From: Acidobacteriota bacterium
GTDB taxonomy: Bacteria; Acidobacteriota; Blastocatellia; RBC074
DNA length: 6,523 bases
Assembly: GCA_013140935.1 (NCBI GenBank)
Contig: JABFSD010000960.1
Location: 1 to 6,523, forward strand
Reading direction: 5' to 3'
Position 1 is the first letter of the stretch. Every line of letters starts with the position of its first letter. The notes below the pieces were generated by a model that was not told the DNA's origin, searched no databases, and saw only the letters and a list, made by a program, of their open reading frames with translations. This document shows positions 1-6,259 of this stretch, one piece after another. Both the position numbers and the translations under genes were made by a program.

Positions 1-1
1 C

Positions 2-1966
2 TATTACCAGATGTTCGCGTTCTTTAACTCTACGCTGGACGTGAACAATCTAGGCCCGGTGGTTTTCGTCAATCGCGGCGAAATGTTCGGCAAGCCCGAA
101 CCGGAACCGGATGCTCCTGTCGCACGGCGCGGCATGCCGAGCGGCCCGCTCACGCAAGACGAATGGGAGCGCACTGAGATTGCGCGGCTCGAACGCAATC
201 CGGCGGTGACGGCTGAGAACAAACCCGTCGCGTGGCGGCAGATCGAAGTCATCAAATATGACACCGAAGCCAATCTCGAATTGCGCCATCTGCCTGACAA
301 TAAGTTTTTGATTACGGCGAATACGACGAATGACGCTTATCGCATTCTGGCGGGCATCGAATCTGCGCGCATCGCCGCCGTGCGATTGACCGTGATGCCC
401 AACAGCGCGTTGCCCAACAACGGCCCCGGTACGGCGACCGATGGACTGTTCACGTTGAGCGAGCTTTATATTGATTCGGAAGGCGGACGGCACGGTTTCA
501 ACGAAGTCTTCGCCGACGATGAACAATCGGCCTGGCCGGCGCGGGCGGCGAGCGACGGCGACCGGCGCACCGGTTGGAGCATCAACGTCGGCAATAACCA
601 GACGCCACACGAAGCCGTCTTTGTTTACGCACGTCCCAAAGAATTCGCCAGTCGCCGCGTGCAATTCGTGCTGCGACACGACGCGGGTACGGGACGCGGC
701 GTCGGACATTTCAAGCTCGAAGTCACCACCGAAACGCCGCACGACGCACGCGGCGCAGCCTTGCTGGCAGCCCTCAAAATCGTTGCGAATGCGCGTACGC
801 CCGAACAGCAAGCGCAAATCAAAGCGGCGTTCGTCTCAGCACGCACCGTCCGCGAACAACTCAGCAACGCCGTGATGGCGATGGTCATGCGCGACGTAGC
901 CGCCCCGCGCCCTTCATACATTTTCACGCGCGGCGATTTCACGCGGCCTGATAAAACCGTAGGCTTGTTGCAACCCAATGTCATCAGCGCCATCGCGCCC
1001 CAATTACCTGAAACCAACCAAGCGCGCACGCGCCTCGATCTCGCCAAATGGTTGGTTGACCCGGCGAATCCGCTGACGCCGCGCGTCACGATCAATCGCG
1101 TATGGCTGCGTTATTTCGGGCGCGGCATCGTCGAGACCGAAGAAGATTTCGGCACGCAAGGCTCTGCGCCTACGCATCCCGAATTGCTGGATTGGCTGTC
1201 GAGCGAATTCATTAAACGCAGTTGGTCGCTCAAAGCCGTGCATCGTTTGATCGTCACGAGCGCGACTTATCGGCAGGCTTCAGACGCACGCAAAGATTTA
1301 AGCGAAAGCGATCCGCGCAATCTGTTGTTGGCGCGGCAGGAACGCTTCCGCGTCGAAGCTGAGATCGTGCGCGACGCGGCCTTGAGCGCGAGCGGCTTGC
1401 TCAACGCGAAAATCGGCGGCCCCAGCGTACGTCCGCCGCAACCCGATGGCGTTTATGCCTTCACGCAAAACCGCAAGAACTGGATGACGGCGGCAGGCAC
1501 GGAACGCTTTCGCCGCGCGCTCTATACGCACTTTTATCGCAGCGCGCCTTATCCGTTGTTCACGACGTTCGACTCGCCTGATTTCCAGCAGGTGTGTACG
1601 CGGCGGCAACGGTCGAATACGCCGTTGCAATCATTGACGCTGGCGAACGACCCGGCGTTTTTAGAAATCGCGCAAGGCCTGGCTGCACGGCTGGTGCGCG
1701 ATGTGCCGGGCGAATTTGCGGCGGTGTTGGATGCGCGCTTGAAGCATGCGTTCGCGTTGTGTTTCAGCCGTGCGCCTGATGCGACGGAACTCGCCGCGTT
1801 GCGCAGTTATGTTGAACGGCAAGTGCAGGGCTTCGCCATTAAGCCTGCGGCGTCACTTGTGAATAAAGAATTGACGAAATCCGGAATGACCGAAGCGCAA
1901 GCGGCGGCGCTGACAGCGGCGGCGCGGGTGTTGTTCAACACGGATAACTTTATTACGCGGGAGTGA
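2..1966 (+). CDS. DUF1553 (PSD1) domain protein of the DUF1549/DUF1553 'planctomycete cytochrome' family, 5' partial
   Basis: The frame is open to the left edge (the first visible codons read YYQ before the first Met at 11), so the true start and any DUF1549 or cytochrome c (CxxCH) part lie outside; 654 codons are visible. Residues about 87-245 form a beta-rich, discoidin-like segment of the kind inserted between DUF1549 and DUF1553 in this family (motifs [43 protein letters not shown]). Residues about 325-654 match DUF1553, with [63 protein letters not shown] and the usual closing [12 protein letters not shown], so the C-terminus is complete. The family is abundant in Planctomycetes, Verrucomicrobia and Acidobacteria. 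It is thought to act outside the cytoplasm, often linked to polysaccharide use, but its biochemical role is unproven. The gene that usually follows it, DUF1501, is absent here. Family assignment is firm; function is open. Confidence 0.93.
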   Translation, partial: YYQMFAFFNSTLDVNNLGPVVFVNRGEMFGKPEPEPDAPVARRGMPSGPLTQDEWERTEIARLERNPAVTAENKPVAWRQIEVIKYDTEANLELRHLPDNKFLITANTTNDAYRILAGIESARIAAVRLTVMPNSALPNNGPGTATDGLFTLSELYIDSEGGRHGFNEVFADDEQSAWPARAASDGDRRTGWSINVGNNQTPHEAVFVYARPKEFASRRVQFVLRHDAGTGRGVGHFKLEVTTETPHDARGAALLAALKIVANARTPEQQAQIKAAFVSARTVREQLSNAVMAMVMRDVAAPRPSYIFTRGDFTRPDKTVGLLQPNVISAIAPQLPETNQARTRLDLAKWLVDPANPLTPRVTINRVWLRYFGRGIVETEEDFGTQGSAPTHPELLDWLSSEFIKRSWSLKAVHRLIVTSATYRQASDARKDLSESDPRNLLLARQERFRVEAEIVRDAALSASGLLNAKIGGPSVRPPQPDGVYAFTQNRKNWMTAAGTERFRRALYTHFYRSAPYPLFTTFDSPDFQQVCTRRQRSNTPLQSLTLANDPAFLEIAQGLAARLVRDVPGEFAAVLDARLKHAFALCFSRAPDATELAALRSYVERQVQGFAIKPAASLVNKELTKSGMTEAQAAALTAAARVLFNTDNFITRE

Positions 1967-2005
1967 TAGGCGTGGTGATAAGCCCATTCGTGCTACATTT
2001 TCGAT

Positions 2006-2010
2006 GGAGG
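2006..2010 (+). promoter_or_regulatory. Shine-Dalgarno sequence GGAGG
   Basis: A GGAGG core lies 9 nt before the ATG at 2020. It supports that start over the internal Met24 codon at 2089, which has no comparable site. It is among the strongest ribosome binding sites in the window and marks the small-protein/protease pair as a separately initiated unit after the DUF1553 gene. Confidence 0.65.
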
Positions 2011-2019
2011 TAAAAAAAT

Positions 2020-2334
2020 ATGAGTGTTCAACAACGCCGACAACAAAGTACTGCGTCAACCAAAAAGTCCGTGCGTAAGCCGCTGAAAATGTCGCCGCTT
2101 GCACGCAAAGCTACACGCCTCTATGAAACCAAATTGAAAACCTTGCTCGAACCATGCTGCATCGGAAAGTTCGCAGCTATCGAACCGGATTCAGGTGATT
2201 ACTTTGTCGCCGAGCGGATGTCAGCGGCGATGCATGAGGCCAGGTTGAAGCATCCTGACAAAAAATTCTTTCTGGTCAGAATCGGTTTCAAGGCCGCTGT
2301 CACCTTCAAAAATCCGATCCCGCTTTCACTATGA
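2020..2334 (+). CDS. Small conserved hypothetical protein, upstream partner of a retropepsin-like protease
   Basis: The product has 104 residues and I know no function for it. Residues 1-33 are a basic, probably disordered tail (RR at 6-7, KK at 15-16, several more K/R). The folded part starts near residue 34 with LYETKLKTLLEP, followed by GKFAAIEPDSGDYFVA (49-64) and a helix/strand pair ending in HPDKKFFLVRIGF (78-90). This core resembles small bacterial proteins that I recall being encoded just before clan AA aspartic protease genes; that is recognition from memory, not a search. No signal peptide or membrane segment is visible, so it is probably cytoplasmic. A GGAGG site supports the start. 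The stop overlaps the next start as ATGA (2331-2334), which implies coupled translation and a joint role. The arrangement resembles a toxin-antitoxin or protease-partner operon, but that is inference. GC is lower than in the flanking genes, hinting at acquisition. Confidence 0.82.
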   Translation: MSVQQRRQQSTASTKKSVRKPLKMSPLARKATRLYETKLKTLLEPCCIGKFAAIEPDSGDYFVAERMSAAMHEARLKHPDKKFFLVRIGFKAAVTFKNPIPLSL

Positions 2335-2729
2335 AACAGACACAACGCTTGCGCGGCTGGTGGGATAAACACCTTTCGCCTCATCTGGCAGTGGTGATGG
2401 AGACAGGTGAGAAGCTCGACCTAATCGTTGATTCCGGCTTCAACGGCGAACTCGTTTTGCCGAAGCCTTTGATTCTTCAGCTTGGCTTACCTGACGACGG
2501 CACGATGTTCTCTGTGTTAGCCGATGGTTCCGTCGTGGAAACCGGAGTTCATCTCGGAGAGATCGTCTGGTTTGGGCAAGCGCGAGAAGTTCGCATTCAA
2601 GCGACGGATGCCGACGATGGATTGCTCGGCACGGAATTGTTTCAAGGTTGCCTTGTCGAACTCGACCCAGATGCCAACCACGTCCTCTTTCGTAAGAAGT
2701 CGGGTAAGCCGCGAAAAAGAGTGAAATGA
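2331..2729 (+). CDS. Clan AA (retropepsin-like) aspartic protease, single domain
   Basis: The product is a 132-residue protein with the catalytic D-S-G triplet at 34-36 in the context LIVDSGFNGELVLP. The second family landmark, a hydrophobic-hydrophobic-Gly stretch, lies at 97-104 (GLLGTELF), and VLADGSVVETG (62-72) would fit the flap-side strands. Bacterial proteins of this type are about 110-140 residues and carry one catalytic aspartate, so an active site would need a homodimer, as in retroviral protease. There is no signal peptide or membrane segment; the C-terminal tail (121-132) is strongly basic (KK, KPRKR). The start overlaps the previous stop by 4 nt and relies on coupling rather than a clear ribosome binding site. 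The natural substrate is unknown; the upstream small protein is the obvious candidate partner, inhibitor or substrate. The protease family call is good, activity is inferred. Confidence 0.85.
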   Translation: MKQTQRLRGWWDKHLSPHLAVVMETGEKLDLIVDSGFNGELVLPKPLILQLGLPDDGTMFSVLADGSVVETGVHLGEIVWFGQAREVRIQATDADDGLLGTELFQGCLVELDPDANHVLFRKKSGKPRKRVK

Positions 2730-2732
2730 GTT

Positions 2733-3176
2733 ATGACCGAACCTGCCAATCCAAATTACGCCACTGAAGTAACCCGCGATTTCGCGCGTCAAGGCATCAT
2801 GCAAAATCTGGGAGCCTACCTCATCAGCGTCACGCCCGGACAGGTCGAGATGGGCGTAGACTTTCGCCACGATCTCACGCAACAGCACGGCTATTTGCAC
2901 GCAGGCGTCATTACCACCATCGTAGATTCCGCTTGCGGTTTTGCGGCTTATACCTTGATGCCGCCCGGTTCCGGCGTGCTGACGGTGGAATACAAGGTGA
3001 ATTTCATGGCTCCGGCGCGCGGCGAAAAATTCATCGCGGTCGGGCGGGTCGTCAAAGCGGGCAAGACCTTGTCGGTGTGCAATGGCGAAGTCTTTGCGGT
3101 GCAAAACGGCGAGCGCAAAGTTATCGCGGTGATCCAGACGACGATGATGAGAATGGCTGAAAAAGCGGAATCATAA
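2733..3176 (+). CDS. PaaI family hotdog-fold acyl-CoA thioesterase
   Basis: The product has 147 residues, the normal length for a single-hotdog PaaI/YdiI-type thioesterase, which hydrolyses acyl-CoA to acid and CoA in the cytoplasm as a dimer or tetramer. The family signature is clear: QQHGYLHAGVITTIVDSACG (50-69) holds the HGxxHxG turn with His52, Gly53, His56 and Gly58, and Asp65 on the central helix sits where the catalytic acid of this family is found. VEYKVNFMAPARG (85-97) is the usual following strand and turn. The ATG lies 3 nt after the protease stop. Only a weak AAGAG (2717-2721, 11 nt away) precedes it, so translation may be coupled to the upstream gene. Acyl preference (phenylacetyl, hydroxybenzoyl or medium chain) cannot be read from the sequence, and no phenylacetate or aromatic genes are nearby, so the symbol paaI is not assigned. 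Confidence 0.9.
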   Translation: MTEPANPNYATEVTRDFARQGIMQNLGAYLISVTPGQVEMGVDFRHDLTQQHGYLHAGVITTIVDSACGFAAYTLMPPGSGVLTVEYKVNFMAPARGEKFIAVGRVVKAGKTLSVCNGEVFAVQNGERKVIAVIQTTMMRMAEKAES

Positions 3177-3184
3177 ATTTTCAC

Positions 3185-3190
3185 GAGAGG
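3185..3190 (+). promoter_or_regulatory. Shine-Dalgarno sequence of msrB
   Basis: GAGAGG ends 9 nt before the ATG at 3200 and lies in the 23-nt spacer after the thioesterase stop. It supports 3200 as the msrB start. Confidence 0.55.
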
Positions 3191-3199
3191 AAAACGCTG

Positions 3200-3655
3200 A
3201 TGTTGAAATGGTCAGATGTATTGCGGATTGCCCGCGACGGCAATCTCGAAACGGAACGCAAAGTCGCCAAGTCCGAGAACGAATGGCGCGCGCAATTGAC
3301 GCCGGAGCAGTATTACGTCACGCGCCAACACGGCACGGAGCGGCCTTTCAGTTCGCAGATGTGCAGCCTGTTCGAGCCGGGTTTATACGCCTGTGTGGGT
3401 TGCGATGAGTTGCTGTTCGACGCAAGCGAGAAATTCGAGAGCGGTACGGGCTGGCCTTCGTTCACGCAACCGGTTAAGGAAAACGCGATTGCTTATCACG
3501 CTGACGAATCTTTCGGAATGGTGCGCGTCGAAACCGTGTGCAACGTATGCGCAGCGCATCTGGGCCACGTCTTTCCCGACGGCCCGCCGCCCAGCGGATT
3601 GCGTTATTGCATGAATGCCGTCGCGCTGAAGAAGGTAAAAGGAGAAGCAACATAA
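3200..3655 (+). CDS. msrB: Peptide-methionine (R)-S-oxide reductase MsrB
   Basis: This 151-residue enzyme reduces methionine-R-sulfoxide in proteins, using thioredoxin as the usual reductant. The zinc site is complete: CVGC (65-68) and CNVC (114-117). FESGTGWPSFTQPV (79-92) and AHLGHVFPDG (119-128) are signature stretches, and the nucleophilic cysteine is Cys137 in LRYCMNAVAL. Position 83 is Thr (SGTGWP) where Neisseria-type enzymes carry the resolving Cys. Cys55 in SSQMCSLFEPG is therefore the likely resolving residue, by analogy with MsrB proteins that recycle through an N-terminal loop cysteine; that part is inference. There is no signal peptide, so the enzyme is cytoplasmic. The N-terminal extension starting MLKWSDVLRIARDGN is typical of the Bacteroidota/Acidobacteriota subgroup. 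No msrA is present in the window. The stop shares one base with the start of the lactonase gene. Confidence 0.96.
   Translation: MLKWSDVLRIARDGNLETERKVAKSENEWRAQLTPEQYYVTRQHGTERPFSSQMCSLFEPGLYACVGCDELLFDASEKFESGTGWPSFTQPVKENAIAYHADESFGMVRVETVCNVCAAHLGHVFPDGPPPSGLRYCMNAVALKKVKGEAT
3641..3645 (+). promoter_or_regulatory. Shine-Dalgarno sequence of the exported lactonase (decides its start)
   Basis: GGAGA lies within the last codons of msrB, 9 nt before the ATG at 3655. It selects that ATG over the upstream in-frame ATG codons at 3538 and 3547, which lie deep inside msrB and would put a 39-residue non-hydrophobic, arginine-rich stretch in front of a good signal peptide. Confidence 0.65.
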
Positions 3656-4749
3656 TGCGTGAATCATGGCTTCAATTCTTTGCGCTGGCCGTAATCGTTG
3701 GCGCATTGGCTGTGCCTGCATTGGCGGCGACGGTGGTTTACGTCAGCCATACCGAAAGCAACGACATTTACGTTTATCAACTTAATCGGCAGACCGGCGA
3801 GTTGACGTTGGTTGAAACGGTTCCGATTCCCGGCGTAGTGAAAGCGGGAATGTCTACGCCGTTGGCAATCAGTCCTGACAAACGGTTTTTGTATGTGGCG
3901 ACGCGCGGCGAACCGCAAGCTGTCATGACGTTTGCGATTGAAGCGAAAAGCGGCAAGTTGAAGCACGTTGGCAGCGGGCCGCTGGCTGACAGCATGCCTT
4001 TCATTTCGACTGACCGCACAGGACGTTATTTGTTCGCGGCTTCTTATCCCGGACACAAGTTCACGGTCAGCCCGATTGGCAAAGACGGCATCGTTGGAGC
4101 TACGCAACAGGTTTTCCCCAATCACACCAACGCACATTCGATCATGCCGGATAAGCAGAATCGTTTCGTGCTAGTGGCTACGCTGGGCAATGATCTGTTT
4201 AACGTATTCAAGTTCGACGCCAAGACTGGCAAGCTCGAACCGCACGCGCCACCGTCAGTTTCAGTTAAAGCCAAGACCGGCCCGCGCCATTTCGTTTTTC
4301 ATCCGAACGGCAAGCTCGTTTATCTGCTGGGCGAATTAGACGCGACGGTGCATGTCTTTGATTGGGATGCGGCGAAAGGCGAACTCAAAGAGAAACAATC
4401 CGTCAGCGGATTACCGCCGGGCACGACCGGACGCATTGCGGCGGCTGACCTACACATTACGCCCGACGGCAAGTTTCTTTACGCTTCTGAACGCACGTCG
4501 AATACGCTGGCTTGCTTCAAGGTTGCGCCTGCTGACGGTACGTTGTCGCTGATCGAAATCATCCCGACCGAAACGCAACCGCGCGCTTTTAGCATTGATT
4601 CATCGGGACGTTATTTGTTCTTAGCCGGACAGCGTTCGCATCGAATGTCGAGTTACAAAATCGAAAGCACCGGCAAGCTGACCAAGCTGAAAGATTACGC
4701 GATGGGCAAGGCTCCGATCTGGATTGAGATCGTAGACCTGCCGAAATAA
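3655..4749 (+). CDS. Exported lactonase of the YbhE/6-phosphogluconolactonase (Pgl) seven-bladed beta-propeller family
   Basis: The mature part aligns end to end with E. coli Pgl (YbhE), which opens 6-phosphogluconolactone in the pentose phosphate pathway. Shared landmarks, compared from memory, are LAISPDKRFLYVATR (70-84), GPRHFVFHPNGK (209-220), AADLHITPDGKFLYASERT (263-281), TETQPRAFSID (305-315) and AGQRSHRMSSYKI (324-336). The repeated SPDKRFLY/TPDGKFLY/DSSGRYLF strands reflect the propeller blades. Unlike E. coli Pgl (about 331 residues, cytoplasmic), this 364-residue protein begins with a Sec-type signal peptide: a hydrophobic core at 6-23 and cleavage probably after PALA (residue 24). 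It should thus act in the periplasm or outside, where the substrate may be a different sugar lactone or unknown. For that reason the symbol pgl is withheld. The start at 3655 overlaps the msrB stop by one base (TAATG) and has its own ribosome binding site, so the two genes are very likely co-transcribed. Confidence 0.9.
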   Translation: MRESWLQFFALAVIVGALAVPALAATVVYVSHTESNDIYVYQLNRQTGELTLVETVPIPGVVKAGMSTPLAISPDKRFLYVATRGEPQAVMTFAIEAKSGKLKHVGSGPLADSMPFISTDRTGRYLFAASYPGHKFTVSPIGKDGIVGATQQVFPNHTNAHSIMPDKQNRFVLVATLGNDLFNVFKFDAKTGKLEPHAPPSVSVKAKTGPRHFVFHPNGKLVYLLGELDATVHVFDWDAAKGELKEKQSVSGLPPGTTGRIAAADLHITPDGKFLYASERTSNTLACFKVAPADGTLSLIEIIPTETQPRAFSIDSSGRYLFLAGQRSHRMSSYKIESTGKLTKLKDYAMGKAPIWIEIVDLPK

Positions 4750-4818
4750 AAGCGATCAACACTTCAGCAGGCGCGGATAGCGGTCAGACGCAATAATTTG
4801 CTACGAGAAAATTACCGA

Positions 4819-6024
4819 GTGATAGATGCTTCCTTGACGATCTGGAACGTAGCGGCGTTGGCGGCGATGCTGCAAGGGGTGTTGTTATTCCTGTTCCTGC
4901 TGATGCACCGCACCAGCCATCGTCGGGCGAATTTATTTTTGGCCGCACTGGTGTTGTGTTACGCACTCGACATCGGGTTGGAGACGCTTTACGCCTCGCC
5001 GCGCGTCACCGACTACCATTGGCTGATCGGATTCAACGACGCGCTGTTTTTTCTTTATGGGCCGTTGCTCTATTGGTATGCGCTGTTGCTGACGCAGCCT
5101 GACGCGAGCGCGAATCAACGATGGCTGGTTCACTTCCTGCCGTGCTTGCTCGTGTTGATTGTTTATACGCCCGCGCTGTTCACGCAAAGCGTGGCAGTCA
5201 AGCTAAGTTCGGAAGGCTTGCAAGCACTGCCTGCGGGCGCGACGACGTTTCTCACAGCAGAGCGGCGCGGTCAGATCGAACTCGCCAGCGCCTTGCATGA
5301 ATTGGCTTATCTCATCGCAACGCTGTTTTTGCTCAGACAACATCGCCGCAGGATTGAAGAGACGTTTTCGAGTCTCGACCGCATCAATCTGAATTGGTTG
5401 AAAGGCCTGACGCTGGCGACGAGCGTCATCGTCGTCGTGGATATTTTTTTGTATTTCTTTGTGAGTCAGCAATGGGTCGCCTATGACAAGGCCGTCACTT
5501 TCATCTTGTTGTTGTGCGCTTCGCTGATTTACGCGATTGGTTATATGGGCTTGCGCCAGCCTGCGATCTTCACGCCGGTCAGTGAGGGGAATGCGCCGAC
5601 AGTCACCCTCAGCGAAAGCGAACCGCCACGCGAGAAATACGCCAAATCCGCTTTGACCGAACCGCAGGCTGACGAAGGTTTGGCGCGGTTGCTAGGCTTG
5701 ATGGAGGGAGAAAAACTTTATCTCAACGGCGAACTAAAACTGAGCGACGTAGCCGAAGCGTTGGGGATTTCCGCCAACAGCCTTTCGCAAATCATCAACG
5801 AAAAGCTGGGCAAGAATTTTTACGATTTCGTCAACGGCTACCGCGTCGAAGCGGCGAGCCGGTTGCTGGCCGACCCGAAGAAAGATCATCTGACCTTGCT
5901 GGCGATTGCCTTTGAGGCGGGATTCAATTCCAAATCCACTTTCAACAGCGTTTTCAAAAAACATAAACAGATGACGCCTTCGGAATTCAAAAAACAGCTT
6001 GCCAAAGTGAGCGAAGCGGGCTGA
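4819..6024 (+). CDS. Seven-transmembrane protein with C-terminal AraC-family DNA-binding domain (membrane-bound transcription regulator)
   Basis: The 401-residue product combines a membrane sensor with a DNA-binding domain. Seven hydrophobic segments are visible at about 6-27, 38-54, 70-91, 102-120, 155-171, 194-216 and 225-244; the third carries the LYGPLLYWYALLL motif common in this class. A polar linker (about 248-290) leads to the AraC domain. Its first helix-turn-helix is at about 308-333 (LSDVAEALGISANSLSQIIN) and the second at about 358-390 (LLAIAFEAGFNSKSTFNSVF, then MTPSEFKK), the latter a near-textbook AraC signature. The ligand is unknown. No ATG fits the N-terminus. GTG at 4819 is preferred because GAGA (4805-4808) lies 10 nt upstream and the first helix then follows directly; TTG at 4798 (408 residues) and TTG at 4834 remain possible. 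It starts 69 nt after the lactonase stop, so it may have its own promoter. Likely targets are neighbouring genes, perhaps the secreted deiminase downstream. Confidence 0.9.
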   Translation: MIDASLTIWNVAALAAMLQGVLLFLFLLMHRTSHRRANLFLAALVLCYALDIGLETLYASPRVTDYHWLIGFNDALFFLYGPLLYWYALLLTQPDASANQRWLVHFLPCLLVLIVYTPALFTQSVAVKLSSEGLQALPAGATTFLTAERRGQIELASALHELAYLIATLFLLRQHRRRIEETFSSLDRINLNWLKGLTLATSVIVVVDIFLYFFVSQQWVAYDKAVTFILLLCASLIYAIGYMGLRQPAIFTPVSEGNAPTVTLSESEPPREKYAKSALTEPQADEGLARLLGLMEGEKLYLNGELKLSDVAEALGISANSLSQIINEKLGKNFYDFVNGYRVEAASRLLADPKKDHLTLLAIAFEAGFNSKSTFNSVFKKHKQMTPSEFKKQLAKVSEAG

Positions 6025-6030
6025 AACGTG

Positions 6031-6046
6031 CGGACTTATAAGTTCG
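6031..6046 (+). other. Palindrome just after the AraC-regulator stop; weak terminator candidate
   Basis: CGGACTTATAAGTTCG begins 6 nt after the stop and can fold as a 6-bp stem (one G-U pair) with a TATA loop; the central ACTTATAAGT is a perfect palindrome. Only GTCTTTG follows, not a real T-tract, so intrinsic termination would be weak. The symmetry could equally be a dimeric protein-binding site. Confidence 0.3.
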
Positions 6047-6088
6047 GTCTTTGAAAATTTGCGGCTAAGTCTTTGGCAGTCAACAAAC

Positions 6089-6126
6089 TTACCGTAGCGG
6101 ACAAAACTTCATGTCCGAACGGGTAA
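6089..6126. repeat. Composite inverted repeat in the regulator-deiminase intergenic region
   Basis: Inner arms CGGACA (6098-6103) and TGTCCG (6112-6117) are perfect and flank an 8-nt loop. After a symmetric 4-nt mismatch on each side, the outer arms TTACC (6089-6093) and GGTAA (6122-6126) pair again. The result is a 38-nt two-tier dyad with 11 of 15 positions per arm matched. No T-tract follows, so it is not a standard terminator. It may be an operator or a dispersed intergenic palindrome (REP-like); one copy in the window does not settle which. Confidence 0.5.
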
Positions 6127-6141
6127 GGTTGAGCGAACGGG

Positions 6142-6190
6142 GTCAGGCTTGTGCCTAAGCTGTCTCTCGTCAGGCACGGAAACGCCGTGC
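6142..6190 (+). promoter_or_regulatory. Chain of mutually exclusive short hairpins upstream of the deiminase gene (possible leader structure)
   Basis: Four segments can pair in alternative ways. AGGC (6145-6148) pairs with GCCT (6153-6156). GTGCCT (6151-6156) pairs with AGGCAC (6172-6177). GCACGG (6174-6179) pairs with CCGTGC (6185-6190) over a 5-nt loop. Neighbouring pairings share bases, so they cannot coexist. GTCAGGC also occurs twice (6142-6148 and 6169-6175). The geometry resembles a switchable leader, but the stems are only 4-6 bp and could be chance in GC-rich DNA. No known riboswitch class was recognised. Confidence 0.25.
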
Positions 6191-6241
6191 GGCGCTGATG
6201 GCGCAATGATTCGCCACCAGTTCATTCACTTTTTTTTCGAC

Positions 6242-6247
6242 AGGAGA
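6242..6247 (+). promoter_or_regulatory. Shine-Dalgarno sequence of the secreted deiminase, preceded by a T8 tract
   Basis: AGGAGA precedes the ATG at 6260 by 12 nt, a slightly long but usable spacing. It fixes the start at the ATG in front of the signal peptide. A run of eight T (6230-6237) lies 4 nt upstream, a U-rich element of the kind that can aid ribosome loading; that role is inferred. Confidence 0.5.
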
Positions 6248-6259
6248 CAGTAACAATCT

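Noticed and set aside
50..817. A 255-codon open frame on the minus strand inside the DUF1553 gene
   Set aside because: The arginine-rich, low-complexity translation is the usual shadow of a GC-rich gene read on the other strand. The + strand frame has clear family motifs over the same span.
1991..1999. TGCTACATT as an extended -10 promoter element before the small-protein gene
   Set aside because: TACATT matches only 4 of 6 consensus positions, no -35 hexamer is visible at the right distance, and the predicted start would fall at the ribosome binding site. It remains possible but unsupported.
2517..3104. A 195-codon open frame on the minus strand across the protease and thioesterase genes
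   Set aside because: It spans two well-supported + strand genes, shows no recognisable domain and no ribosome site was seen; it is treated as a shadow.
3538..3654. Upstream in-frame ATG codons extending the lactonase by 39 residues
   Set aside because: They lie inside the conserved zinc and catalytic region of msrB, would bury the signal peptide behind an arginine-rich stretch, and have no ribosome site; ATG at 3655 has one.
4750..4818. Search for a terminator or promoter between the lactonase and the AraC regulator
   Set aside because: No stable hairpin with a T-tract and no convincing -35/-10 pair could be seen in these 69 nt.
6199..6237. Hairpin TGGCG/CGCCA followed by a T8 tract as an intrinsic terminator
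   Set aside because: The stem is only 5 bp with an 8-nt loop and ends 13 nt before the T run; a terminator needs the T run directly after the stem. The T run also sits just before a ribosome site.
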